Shown here: one piece after another, positions 22,601 through 29,311 of the stretch
Layout of the letters: each line of letters begins with the position of its first letter
How positions within the stretch are numbered: the stretch's first letter is position 1
DNA from: Phoronis australis
Taxonomy: Eukaryota; Phoronida; Phoronidae
Reading direction: 5' to 3'
Length of the DNA stretch: 39,546 nt
Assembly: GCA_002633005.1 (NCBI GenBank)
Contig: NMRA01000325.1
Location: 415,290-454,835, forward strand
Translations under genes and position numbers: made by a program
Notes under the pieces: generated by a model
Databases searched by the model: none
The model's input: the letters and a program-made list of their open reading frames with translations, nothing else
What the model was told of the DNA's origin: nothing

Positions 22601-24573
22601 TATTCAGCAGAACATGGCACTGCAGTAACTGTGATTTGCAATATGATTGTCACTTGACAATTTGGTACTCGGCCTTTCATGTTTGAAGTAAGTGCAATGT
22701 ACCAGAAAGTCTCACTGTGTCAAGGTTCTTTCTCCTTCACATGCATGCAAGTATGACTCTGAATGGTGGATTGTGGGTAGGATATCCTATTATCAACAAA
22801 GGCAGAGGATCCATGAATCTGCTTCAGACGCTGGAGCAGTGGATGTCCAAAGTCACATGTTCATTTTGTCATTGTATCAGTTAGAGTTGAGTATTGCCAT
22901 GTGACAGGCAACACTATTTACTATTTCATTAACAGTGGGTTGTGTGCGGTCACCAACCTTATGATATTTCAGCAGAAACGAGTTGTGCACCGACATTAAA
23001 AATTAAAAGTTGAGGAAAGTACATGTCCAAGCAAGAGCTACTCACTTTCGATGTTTAGTCAAACTTCACAGTAAATAAATGTGATGTTCTGTTTCTGGGT
23101 TCGTTAGGAATACTGTAGCACTGATTTGGAGTGTAAAAATTATGTAATCATTGCTGTCTCATTTGTTGTTACAGGAGGAGCAGACTTGTATTAATTTCAA
23201 AGTCTTTCTTTGTTATGATTTCCATTTCTGTTTGGACATGTTTTGTACATCACAATGTCATGTAATAGGCTCGTCCTGAAAAATCTAAACGCCACACTTA
23301 TTCTAAGGTATTTACCCATATCCAATACGTGTGTCAAGCACATTTCCTGCTTCTTCACAGGCAACTGTACTATTGGCTATCTCACATCTTAAATGTTAGG
23401 TAAATCATGACTGTAATGCAGGCGTACTGGTATTACAAGATCGCATGTTGAGTGACTCCAAGAAATTAGCAAATGGAAAATGTCAGTGCTGGTAGCACAG
23501 TGTATAGTTCTTCCACTGTTGATTAACCCAGGAGTGCCTGGCACTTTGAAAGTAGGTCAGTCGTCCAATGTATTTTTCTACCTTTGCAAGACAGGAGAGT
23601 TCAATTCAGGACGGGCCTATTTACTATATGCACTAACTTTCTGGTTGACCTAAGTTAATTGTGGTTTAGTTCTTGCTCTGAAGTATCTACCGCGACCTTG
23701 TTTGGACACAACTTGTATATGTGTATGGATGTGTTTTCAAGAACTAATAGTTTTTGTTGAAATCTTTCGACTTGACAATTTTATGTTCTAAGGATTTCAT
23801 GATACAGATGTAATATTGTGAACTATGAAATGGGACTAATTCATGATGAAAAACCTGGAAAATGATTAAAACTAGTTTTGATGTATGAAAAACTCACGAA
23901 AAAGGAAAATGTTGAGAGTTCATAACATTAATTAAAAACCTTCGTTTTCCTATCTAGCATGTAGTTAATAAGAATGACCAATGTGTTTTCATTTTTGTGG
24001 CAACAATAAATTATTAAAGATTAAATAATTTCTGGGAAACATCATAGAAAATGGAACCCAGTATGAGAAGGAATCATTAATTAGCATGGTAAAAAATCTT
24101 CAATTTTGAACAAAAATAATATAAATTTGTCACTTTTCTATTTTTCAGTAGCTTCCTAATTTGCTGCTAATGCTCAGAATTTTTGCCAAATCTTTTTGTT
24201 GAGTCGCTCTGTACAAAATACAAAAAATACTGAAAAAGTTTCTGTTGTTGAAAAATTAAGTGCAATAAGACTTCACGTCTGTCATGGTGTGTCCCAAAGT
24301 GAAGAATTTTTATGTAATTGTGGTAGAACTAGTTGGCATGGAGTTGGGCATTTTACTCAGTTTTTATTATTATTAGTTTGCGGCTACATGTGGTCAAATC
24401 CTGGTTTATGCTAATCCAAATTGAAGTATATTGTGAGTGTCATGATTGTTTATTTTTTCATTTTGTAGAGTGCTGACCTTGATGATGGAGATTTGGGCGT
24501 GGGAGTGAGTACACCAAATACACCGGTCAACACACAGCTGAGGATACGAGGACTGGAGGGGGATTTACTATGA
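1617..24573 (+). CDS. SLC9A6/7/9: Endosomal/Golgi-type Na+/H+ exchanger (SLC9A6/A7/A9 group), 5'-partial, spliced
   Basis: Gene-level entry. Using one copy of each duplicated exon, sixteen exons join by GT-AG splicing with matching phases into about 547 codons ending in TGA at 24571-24573. The family catalyses electroneutral exchange of Na+ or K+ for H+ across endosome and Golgi membranes and sets luminal pH. Landmarks, numbered from the first residue visible here: [12 protein letters not shown] near residues 3-14; the unwound-helix motif SATDP at 82-86; the ion-site motif [14 protein letters not shown] with N113 and D114; AEAAGLTG near 198-205; [10 protein letters not shown] with conserved R312; WYKFDHRY at 432-439; and a C-terminal tail rich in Ser and Asp. 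Vertebrate relatives have roughly 650-725 residues, so about 100-170 N-terminal residues lie left of the window. The sequence matches the intracellular NHE6/7/9 group better than plasma-membrane NHEs. I cannot say which vertebrate paralogue it corresponds to, and it may predate their split. Confidence 0.95.
2153..2229 (+). CDS. SLC9A6/7/9: Exchanger exon 2, first copy (duplicated block A)
   Basis: Seventy-seven bases, entering in phase 0 and leaving after two bases of a Gly codon. Encodes [11 protein letters not shown] and a following hydrophobic helix ending AICV. Every base matches the copy at 4404-4480. The donor gtaagtgt is followed by the start of the minisatellite that breaks off at the N (2276). 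Confidence 0.85.
2276..2276. other. Single N at assembly joint 1
   Basis: An isolated N between minisatellite sequence (end of copy A) and the first base of copy B. A one-base placeholder of this kind is typical of two contigs joined with unknown or negative gap length. Confidence 0.9.
2509..2638. repeat. 26-bp VNTR, five units
   Basis: Five tandem units of the form aagggKgctacatgcYgttattcttt. The corresponding place in copy A (near 399-425) has one unit. The difference fits allelic variation in repeat number. Intronic. Confidence 0.93.
3867..3944 (+). CDS. SLC9A6/7/9: Exchanger exon 1, second copy (duplicated block B)
   Basis: Second copy of the [12 protein letters not shown] exon with the same acceptor and donor. 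This copy and the exon at 4404-4480 are contiguous with the rest of the gene without any N, so block B is the better choice for the gene model. Joining block A exon 2 to this exon would shift the frame and reach TGA within the exon. Confidence 0.9.
4404..4480 (+). CDS. SLC9A6/7/9: Exchanger exon 2, second copy (duplicated block B)
   Basis: Encodes [17 protein letters not shown] and the rest of a membrane helix. It splices in phase into the exon at 4960, giving CVGGIIYGF across the junction. The authentic donor at 4481 is the first of a long series of near-identical donor-like repeats. Confidence 0.92.
4481..4790. repeat. Minisatellite of donor-like 22/24-bp units
   Basis: Begins at the authentic 5' splice site of exon 2 and repeats units such as gtaagtgtaataccaatgtg plus tcgg. 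A 70-bp higher-order period made of three units is visible from the recurrence of tttgtcgagt at 4521, 4591 and 4661. Copy A carries the first two units (2230-2275) before the N. Confidence 0.93.
4960..5063 (+). CDS. SLC9A6/7/9: Exchanger exon 3 (SATDP motif)
   Basis: 104 bases after a ccctcacag acceptor and before gtactc. Encodes [10 protein letters not shown], then [16 protein letters not shown]. The TDP motif is the conserved, partly unwound transport helix of NHE-type exchangers. The exon ends one base into the Val codon completed at 6255. Confidence 0.93.
5064..6254. other. Intron, no further feature seen
   Basis: AT-rich intron between exchanger exons 3 and 4. I see no RNA gene, repeat or exon in it. 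Confidence 0.7.
6255..6360 (+). CDS. SLC9A6/7/9: Exchanger exon 4 (ion-site motif GESVLND)
   Basis: 106 bases after tttcag and before gtaagt. Encodes [14 protein letters not shown] and then [14 protein letters not shown]. The Asn-Asp pair (N113, D114 in window numbering) is at the position of the catalytic acidic residue of the SLC9 family. It is intact, so the gene is predicted to be transport-competent. Confidence 0.95.
6361..8234. other. Introns around exon 5
   Basis: Two introns (6361-7216 and 7359-8234). They contain a CTCF-like CACTAGGTGGAG at 6821-6832 and the palindrome TGACAGCTGTCA at 8146-8157. Nothing else is recognised. Confidence 0.6.
7217..7358 (+). CDS. SLC9A6/7/9: Exchanger exon 5
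   Basis: 142 bases after tttcag. Encodes the loop [17 protein letters not shown] and a helix containing [10 protein letters not shown]. The donor is placed at CTT|gtatcc because that gives phase 0 and the family-typical junction TAL-MTKYTK with the next exon. Reading through instead would add an unrelated tail. Confidence 0.9.
8235..8340 (+). CDS. SLC9A6/7/9: Exchanger exon 6
   Basis: 106 bases after ttcag and before gtgtgt. Encodes [19 protein letters not shown] and the helix ending [10 protein letters not shown], strongly similar to the NHE6/7/9 segment with the conserved AEA(C/A)G. Leaves one base of a Gly codon. Confidence 0.93.
8716..8804 (+). CDS. SLC9A6/7/9: Exchanger exon 7
   Basis: 89 bases after tttag and before gtgagt. 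Encodes [20 protein letters not shown] and then [10 protein letters not shown]. The CGI.QAHYT.NNLS pattern is diagnostic of the endosomal NHE subgroup. Confidence 0.95.
9809..9922 (+). CDS. SLC9A6/7/9: Exchanger exon 8
   Basis: 114 bases, phase 0/0, after a strong pyrimidine tract and tttttcag. Encodes [18 protein letters not shown] and [14 protein letters not shown]. The donor was chosen at GCGATT|gtatct because this joins without gap or insertion to LAILVARA in the next exon, as in vertebrate relatives. Confidence 0.9.
10488..10599 (+). CDS. SLC9A6/7/9: Exchanger exon 9
   Basis: 112 bases after tttcag and before gtaagt. Encodes [19 protein letters not shown] and then [18 protein letters not shown], the segment just before the GLRGA motif. 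Leaves one base of the Gly codon completed at 11561. Confidence 0.95.
11561..11714 (+). CDS. SLC9A6/7/9: Exchanger exon 10 ([10 protein letters not shown])
   Basis: 154 bases after tttcag and before gtaggt. Contains [14 protein letters not shown], with the conserved Arg of the SLC9 transport core (R312 in window numbering), then [11 protein letters not shown] and the last membrane segment, ending LQWLRI. This is the end of the transport domain. Confidence 0.96.
12092..12143 (+). CDS. SLC9A6/7/9: Exchanger exon 11
   Basis: 52 bases after tttcag and before gtaggt. Encodes [17 protein letters not shown] after the split Lys codon. The (R/K)VGV start of the cytosolic tail is family-typical. The remainder is poorly conserved. 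Confidence 0.85.
13182..13262 (+). CDS. SLC9A6/7/9: Exchanger exon 12 (possible cassette)
   Basis: 81 bases, phase 0/0, between ttgtacag and gtttgt. Encodes a polar stretch, [15 protein letters not shown] then [12 protein letters not shown], of the variable cytosolic tail. No strong family motif is present. The call rests on both splice sites, the open frame and phase agreement with both neighbours. Because the length is a multiple of three, skipping would keep the frame. Confidence 0.75.
13516..14967. repeat. Tandem block 2, copy A (likely duplicated haplotype)
   Basis: About 1.45 kb repeated as 14969-16429, containing exchanger exon 13. By eye there are some 25-30 substitutions between copies, a 3-base indel near 13568 and a 12-base insertion in copy B at about 15904. 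None falls in the exon. Copy A stops immediately before the N at 14968. Confidence 0.9.
14793..14905 (+). CDS. SLC9A6/7/9: Exchanger exon 13, first copy (duplicated block A)
   Basis: 113 bases after cttacag. The donor TGCTG|gttttt was chosen because it is the only nearby GT that joins in phase to [12 protein letters not shown] at 17087. Encodes a proline-rich stretch and then [13 protein letters not shown], matching the RMWYNFDHNY region of relatives. Identical base for base to 16255-16367. Probably an assembly duplicate. Confidence 0.82.
14968..14968. other. Single N at assembly joint 2
   Basis: An isolated N exactly between the end of block 2 copy A and the start of copy B, in the same arrangement as at 2276. 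Confidence 0.9.
14969..16429. repeat. Tandem block 2, copy B
   Basis: Second copy of 13516-14967. It starts directly after the N and is contiguous with unique downstream sequence at 16430. Antisense open frames seen in both copies are explained by the copying and show no other sign of coding. Confidence 0.9.
16255..16367 (+). CDS. SLC9A6/7/9: Exchanger exon 13, second copy (duplicated block B)
   Basis: Same exon as 14793-14905 but contiguous, without any N, with the downstream exons, so preferred for the model. Including both copies in one mRNA would shift the frame and reach TAG within the second copy. Confidence 0.87.
17087..17168 (+). CDS. SLC9A6/7/9: Exchanger exon 14
   Basis: 82 bases after cacacag and before gtgagt. 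In the phase set by exon 13 it reads [14 protein letters not shown], then [13 protein letters not shown], matching the KPLLTHS..PACCG...LTSPQ region of NHE6/7/9. The Cys pairs resemble those of relatives. The frame of the locally longest ORF here is a different, unrelated one. Confidence 0.88.
17355..17483 (+). CDS. SLC9A6/7/9: Exchanger exon 15 (acidic tail)
   Basis: 129 bases, phase 0/0, after ttgcag and before gtaagt. Encodes [20 protein letters not shown], then [11 protein letters not shown]. It corresponds to the DDDSDLIL...LTYGDS acidic segment of vertebrate relatives. The SSDSDTD run fits casein-kinase-2-type sites (inference from motif only). Confidence 0.9.
21261..21275 (-). promoter_or_regulatory. 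CTCF-like motif
   Basis: Minus strand reads CTGCCACTAGGGGGC, a close match to the CTCF core CCASYAGRKGGC. Located in the last exchanger intron. Confidence 0.4.
21786..21881. repeat. Two-copy imperfect direct repeat
   Basis: Two copies about 53 bases apart sharing ccacactgc(g/a)ttgtcat(a/g)gtgac and tttagcgaga. Function unknown. Confidence 0.75.
23266..23619. mobile_element. Short terminal-inverted-repeat element (MITE-like)
   Basis: Fifteen-base ends, taggctcgtcctgaa on the left and ttcaggacgggccta on the right, are inverted complements with one mismatch. They enclose about 350 bases without coding sequence. The flanks are gtaa on both sides in inverted sense, and no clear target-site duplication longer than a possible TA is seen, so the superfamily is open. 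Confidence 0.5.
24469..24573 (+). CDS. SLC9A6/7/9: Exchanger exon 16, C-terminus and stop
   Basis: 105 bases after ttttgtag, ending with TGA. Encodes [17 protein letters not shown] and the end [11 protein letters not shown]. The (D/E)L.(F/V)G....L.IRG pattern matches the conserved C-terminal end of NHE6/7/9. It is separated from exon 15 by the longest intron of the gene (about 7 kb), in which I found no further coding exon. Confidence 0.88.
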   Translation, partial: SADLDDGDLGVGVSTPNTPVNTQLRIRGLEGDLL

Positions 24574-24838
24574 TCTCCATCCAACCCCCTGCCCTGTACT
24601 TCCACTTCATCCGGGCTCTGGTGGGGAACTTAACCCGAAGCCCATCAGATCCCCAGCATAACATTTTCATTGCATCTGGGGTCTAGAGAAGGTCTATTAG
24701 TCGGCTTTCACTGCAGCCATATGTCATTGGTGCTCTGTTCACAGTTTCACAGGCTTCTTGTTTACACCTATTTATGTGTTTAAAGCAGTCCTTCAAACAC
24801 TAAATATTTGTGTCATCTGTAGTTGGAAACTCGACATT

Positions 24839-24852
24839 CACTAGGTGACGCT
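24839..24852 (+). promoter_or_regulatory. CTCF-like motif (weaker)
   Basis: CACTAGGTGACGCT resembles the CTCF core with one deviation in the GGC part. It lies in the exchanger 3' UTR, just before two AATAAA signals. Confidence 0.25.
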
Positions 24853-26250
24853 AATAAATAAAGGTTTCTCTTTTTGATGTGAATGGATTAAGAGCAGAAA
24901 GCAGTTCATGGAACATTGGTATGACAAGGGATCCGTGTGATTTACTTGAATGCAGGCATTTCTAGAGGAAGTGTCATTTGTTTTGCTAGTGACACTTAGT
25001 GAATTTTTAGTTCCCTATTGCAGCCTCAGTGAAGCAGCATATTAATACCGATCAGGGCCTAAACATCTCGATTTTAGGTATTACACAATGGCCAGAAATT
25101 TACAATTAAACTTAAATTTTTGGACATTATAACTCTATTGTTATACTTGAGTGAGGAACTGAGACCCTAGTCCATGACTGCTAAGTTTCTTGGCATTGAC
25201 TCGACTGGAAAATTGAAAAATCGCTTACCACACATTGAGCTATCGGTCAATTTCTAGTCGAGTATCGGGTAAACATTGGTGAGCACATACCCCGATTGTC
25301 TTGGATGCAGTGGTGCTCAATAAAATGTAAGTAACCAAGTTCACAAAAAAGGAATTGGGTTGCTTGTTGGTTTGACCATTTTCTTTACTTATACTTATAC
25401 CAGTGTACAGTGGATGAATTGTTTGAAGTGATATGGAGTGCTATGTAAAAAAAAATAATATTTTGTACATTTTTGTGATATGAAGGCATTCTTTACTAAC
25501 CACAGCTTTTCCACTTTATTTTGCATATGTGTTGTTATTCTTGTAATCAACTGCTAAGTTATCGTCTTTGTAATTATTACTTATATCGGTCTTACTATCA
25601 TTTAAGTAAAGTCCTTGCGTTCGAAGCCTCTTAATATGTAGCTTCATAGTGCTAACTAAAGATTAACTAAGTTTGAGGTGCCAGTTTAACATGCTATAAA
25701 AACACCTATAAGCTCCTAGTACACAGTGCCATCGTTGAAAACTAAAAAGTGCTTGTAAACATATGTCAGAATTTGAGTTTTATCTGTTCTAAATGCATTG
25801 TCAGAGCAAAATAATTTTCACTTTTAACATACATGATATTTCCTTAACATGACTGCTATACTAGTTGTAAGCCATGGTTTTGCAAGCGCAGTCTCGCATC
25901 AGGGTTCATTATTAAAGTCTTCAAGAACGCTATTTGTCATATTTTGTCTCGTTACATTTAGGTTATGAAGGACCCTCCTTAAATGTCCAAATTTGAAAAT
26001 TAAAAGCACCCTTAAAAACCCATTGATTATTGTTTATTATTATTTTATGTGCCAGCAGTTGCTGCAAATACAAGTGTCAGGTTGAAAAATGAGAGACAGG
26101 GCATGTAGTTTCTAAACCAATGATTTTCACTTGTGATTGTAGTCACAATTCACTACTAAAGCCCTATTTACCATGTACATAGTTGGACACAAAACGTTTG
26201 CTTGATTTTGGTTAACCCATGTATCTATTGGCACCCATTTGGACTTTTCA

Positions 26251-26317
26251 AGTCATGTGACTAGATTGACTGACTTCATAAGTCATGTGACTAGATTGAC
26301 TGACTTCATAAGTCATG
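26251..26317. repeat. 30-bp tandem repeat, about 2.2 copies
   Basis: Two identical units starting agtcatgtgactagattgac and ending tgacttcata, plus a partial third, in the probable 3' UTR of the exchanger. Each unit has the E-box-like TCATGTGA. Confidence 0.9.
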
Positions 26318-27090
26318 GAACTCGCCCTTGGCTAATGAAAATCAGCTGATGTATTCTGTTATGTATGTGATTTTGATACCACACTTTGTGCCGTTAATGA
26401 AATTATGCATCGCTCAAAGTAAAATTATATGCAAGTAAAATTGTATGCACTGTGGGAATAACTATTTAGGAATGAGTAGTTGAATGCATTACTCATGATG
26501 CGACTGTTTAAAGTCATGTAGCACACATGCCACAGGTATTTTTGAAGGTCACAAGTTGTTGGATTTCCATCCTTCAAAGAATAGCATTAAAATCATTGCA
26601 GTGATCATGCGGTCCTGTCAAAAGTGCCAACGTCAAATGAGACTAAATTATATTTGGTTAGTAGCAAATCTGTGGTTCATTGTGAAAAAGGGAATATCAG
26701 CTATTAAATAGCTCCCAAGTGTACGTGAATTTCTGACAGATTTCCAATCTAGTGTTGTATGCATCTTAAAGTGGTAGGAATTTCATTGCTATTTATTTAC
26801 AGGGTATTCCTTGTATGTATTGCTTCGCGTACAATAGAACAATTTTGTAGAGTAAAATATTTTCTGTGGAATGCTCTGTTGGACAACATTGCGTGGATTC
26901 AGTTGTTTATATACCGTCTTTTGTTAATAGTTTGTTATGTTGTTGACACCTTAAAATTTTATTAAATGTTACTGTATACAGTCCTGGTCTTTTAAGATAT
27001 GTTGGACACTGAATAATGTAAATATCTTGGAATATGTACACCATATCTCCCCTTGTACATGCAATGAATAAAGGAAGTGATTCCCAGTAT

Positions 27091-29111
27091 ATTTGACCAC
27101 TGTATATTTACACAAGATGAAGCAATACACAGTACAATACAGAAAAATTGAATCAAATACTGAAATTTTCTTAAGTTAGCAATGTTGCGTTTGTCTCTCA
27201 TGGACCTCAGCTTGGCCAGACGACACAGCGTTGCTAATTCAAGTATTAAGCAAATTCCAGTTTTTGACTCAAATTTTCTCAAAACATGTTTTTATACAAA
27301 GCAGGGTCCTTGACCACCGCAACTGAGGACAGCTTGTATTGGCAGAAATATTAATCAATATGTTTGAACAAAGAAAATGTTTTTAAGTGCAACATACGCA
27401 GTTGGTTCCACCATTTTCAAGGTTCAATTCTCCAAGAATCCTTTTTTCCTCGGTAAAGGTGAAACTGGCGCACAATAACGCGTAACTGTTTTATTGGATA
27501 TAACCCAAGGTAATAATGTAGCTGCCATTTTGCTATGGCTCAACAATCTACGAGATTTTCCTGAGATTTGATGCAAGAAACATTTGTTAGTTATTTTCAA
27601 TTGGTTGTTCTCGTAATATTTGACTGACATAATTCTTTTGATTTCTTGCACAATTGGTTATAGATGTGTTGTTGAATGCAAAACCCCGTGTTCCTCAGTC
27701 TGTTCAACAACTGTGTCTTCATTTTTATTACCAACCTCACTCTATCAATTTCATTGTCACAATCGTGTTTCTCATTCAATTCCAACCATTATTTTCTGCT
27801 GAGTGCATGTACTGACCAATATACCAACAAGCATCACCAATATTGACAAGTTGTAAGTGTTGTCATGCTGATCAGCACATGGGCATCACCCTCACACAGC
27901 ATGACCGCATCCATCAAAATTTTAAGAGCTTTGACCGGGTAATGAATGGTGTCCTTAATGCCCTGGTCGTTTTTTATCCAATTTCTAATCATTTTTTACA
28001 CTCAGCAGGGCAAATCTGTTCACAGCACACCTTGAGACTACCAAAACAAATAATTTTTGTCCAAGCACTTGAAGTCTTCAATTTCAACATCCATTTTGTA
28101 AAAAACAAAAAGCTAACAAAACTCAATGCCCCAACAATTCACATCTTGACTTCCCTAATGATAATTAGTGCCAATATTTGCTTACTGGAATTTTTCCACT
28201 TCTGTCAAATGTATTGCAAATTTCACAGTTCATTTCAACAAAGTGCCATCTTTAAAACTAAACTCTCAAATGGTTTTTACTGACAGAAACAACTGGAGAC
28301 AAGTAGAAAAAGTTTACAAGGAAGACGTGAACTTCAAGAGCTTCAACTAACATTCGAATGAATAATCAATGAGAATACAACGTGCTCGACGTGCCTGGTC
28401 TGTAGCAACAGGCTGATGAAAGCAATCAACATGGTTTTGCTCAAAGTGACAGTTGAATGCAAGCTTTCAAATACGATAAAAATCCCTTCTATTTAGGACA
28501 GAGGTAATTGCTAAAAATACCAAAAGTAAAATAAATTTCCTGGAAAGTTATTTTTGGTGAGGAATGTTGTGAATTTAAATTGAACTTTTGCACCATCTTG
28601 TGCGCCATCTTGCGTCAAAGACTGGGAGAATTTTGAAAATAATCTCCCTGGCCAGAGGTGCTTTTCTAATACTGCTCAAAGATATCCTCTGTGTGATGAA
28701 ATTTTATTATTTCAAAGAATCTGTTGCAAAAAAGGAAATCCAAGAAGTTTTGCCAAATCTGACAAGGAGTTGTTTGCAAAGGTGAAGGCACTTGGTAATG
28801 AGAAAACATTGTTTATAACAAGAGAGCACCAAAGCTTACATTAACAGCTGAAAAACAATAACAACAACAACAGGCCACAACACCGCACTCTGAGACAGTG
28901 ACACAAGCAACACTTAACATATAAAGCATTCCCTGAATGATACTCAAACAGTTGCGAACCCATAACAGCTGAAGTCACACTGGCTATTTCAATAATTTAA
29001 ACCACTTTTTGGTGACCTTCAGTTAATGTTTTAAACTGACCGGCTGCATGCAGTGATATATACCCCATGGTCAGTTGCGCAGAGCTGACATTACATTATA
29101 GTCTTGCTCTA
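27091..29111. other. Region between the convergent genes
   Basis: Separates the exchanger 3' end from the MBLAC1-like stop codon and must hold the MBLAC1 3' UTR. A minus-strand AATAAA (plus-strand tttatt) at 28703-28708 is one candidate poly(A) signal. Open frames here, including one of about 146 codons starting at a TTG at 27843, resemble no known protein to me and are low-complexity in composition. Confidence 0.5.
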
Positions 29112-29311
29112 TCAATCTCCACCCACTTCTACCATAGTCATGTATCGTTTATTGTGCTCCGGCACTTTGAACATCGGTCCATGTCCTGGAATGATAACGT
29201 CGGCCATCTTTAATACCTCAATACGGCTCAAATGCTGTAGTTCGGGTTGTTCACTCAACTCTTGCCATACTTCTGGGGTTTCTAAATCCTCATAACATTC
29301 AAACAAATCAC
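29112..29311 (-). CDS. MBLAC1: MBLAC1-like exon 6, C-terminus and stop
   Basis: 200 bases after gttccag. Encodes GDLFECYEDLETPEVWQ, then IEVLKMADVIIPGHGPMFKV, ending VEVGGD and TGA at 29112-29114. The G-D pair created at the splice junction supplies the bridging Asp, and PGHG supplies the last His ligand. Confidence 0.95.

Larger units (their letters stand above)
17484..24468. other. Large last intron (about 7 kb)
   Basis: Between exons 15 and 16. Contents recognised: a TTA/TTG-rich simple stretch near 20345-20380, a CTCF-like site at 21261-21275, a two-copy direct repeat at 21786-21881, and a terminal-inverted-repeat element at 23266-23619. The 100-codon open frame near 19860-20168 has no recognised homology. 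Confidence 0.6.
24574..27090 (+). other. Probable 3' UTR and poly(A) signals of the exchanger
   Basis: AT-rich sequence after the stop with no credible ORF. AATAAA hexamers lie at 24853-24858, 24857-24862, 25319-25324 and 27067-27072, so short and long 3' UTRs are both possible. The end point is inferred, as no cDNA is available. Confidence 0.5.

Noticed and set aside
27843-28283. Longest open frame in the window, about 146 codons, plus strand
   Set aside because: Begins with TTG, has no recognisable domain and biased composition, and lies between two intron-rich genes without splice or promoter evidence. Probably chance.
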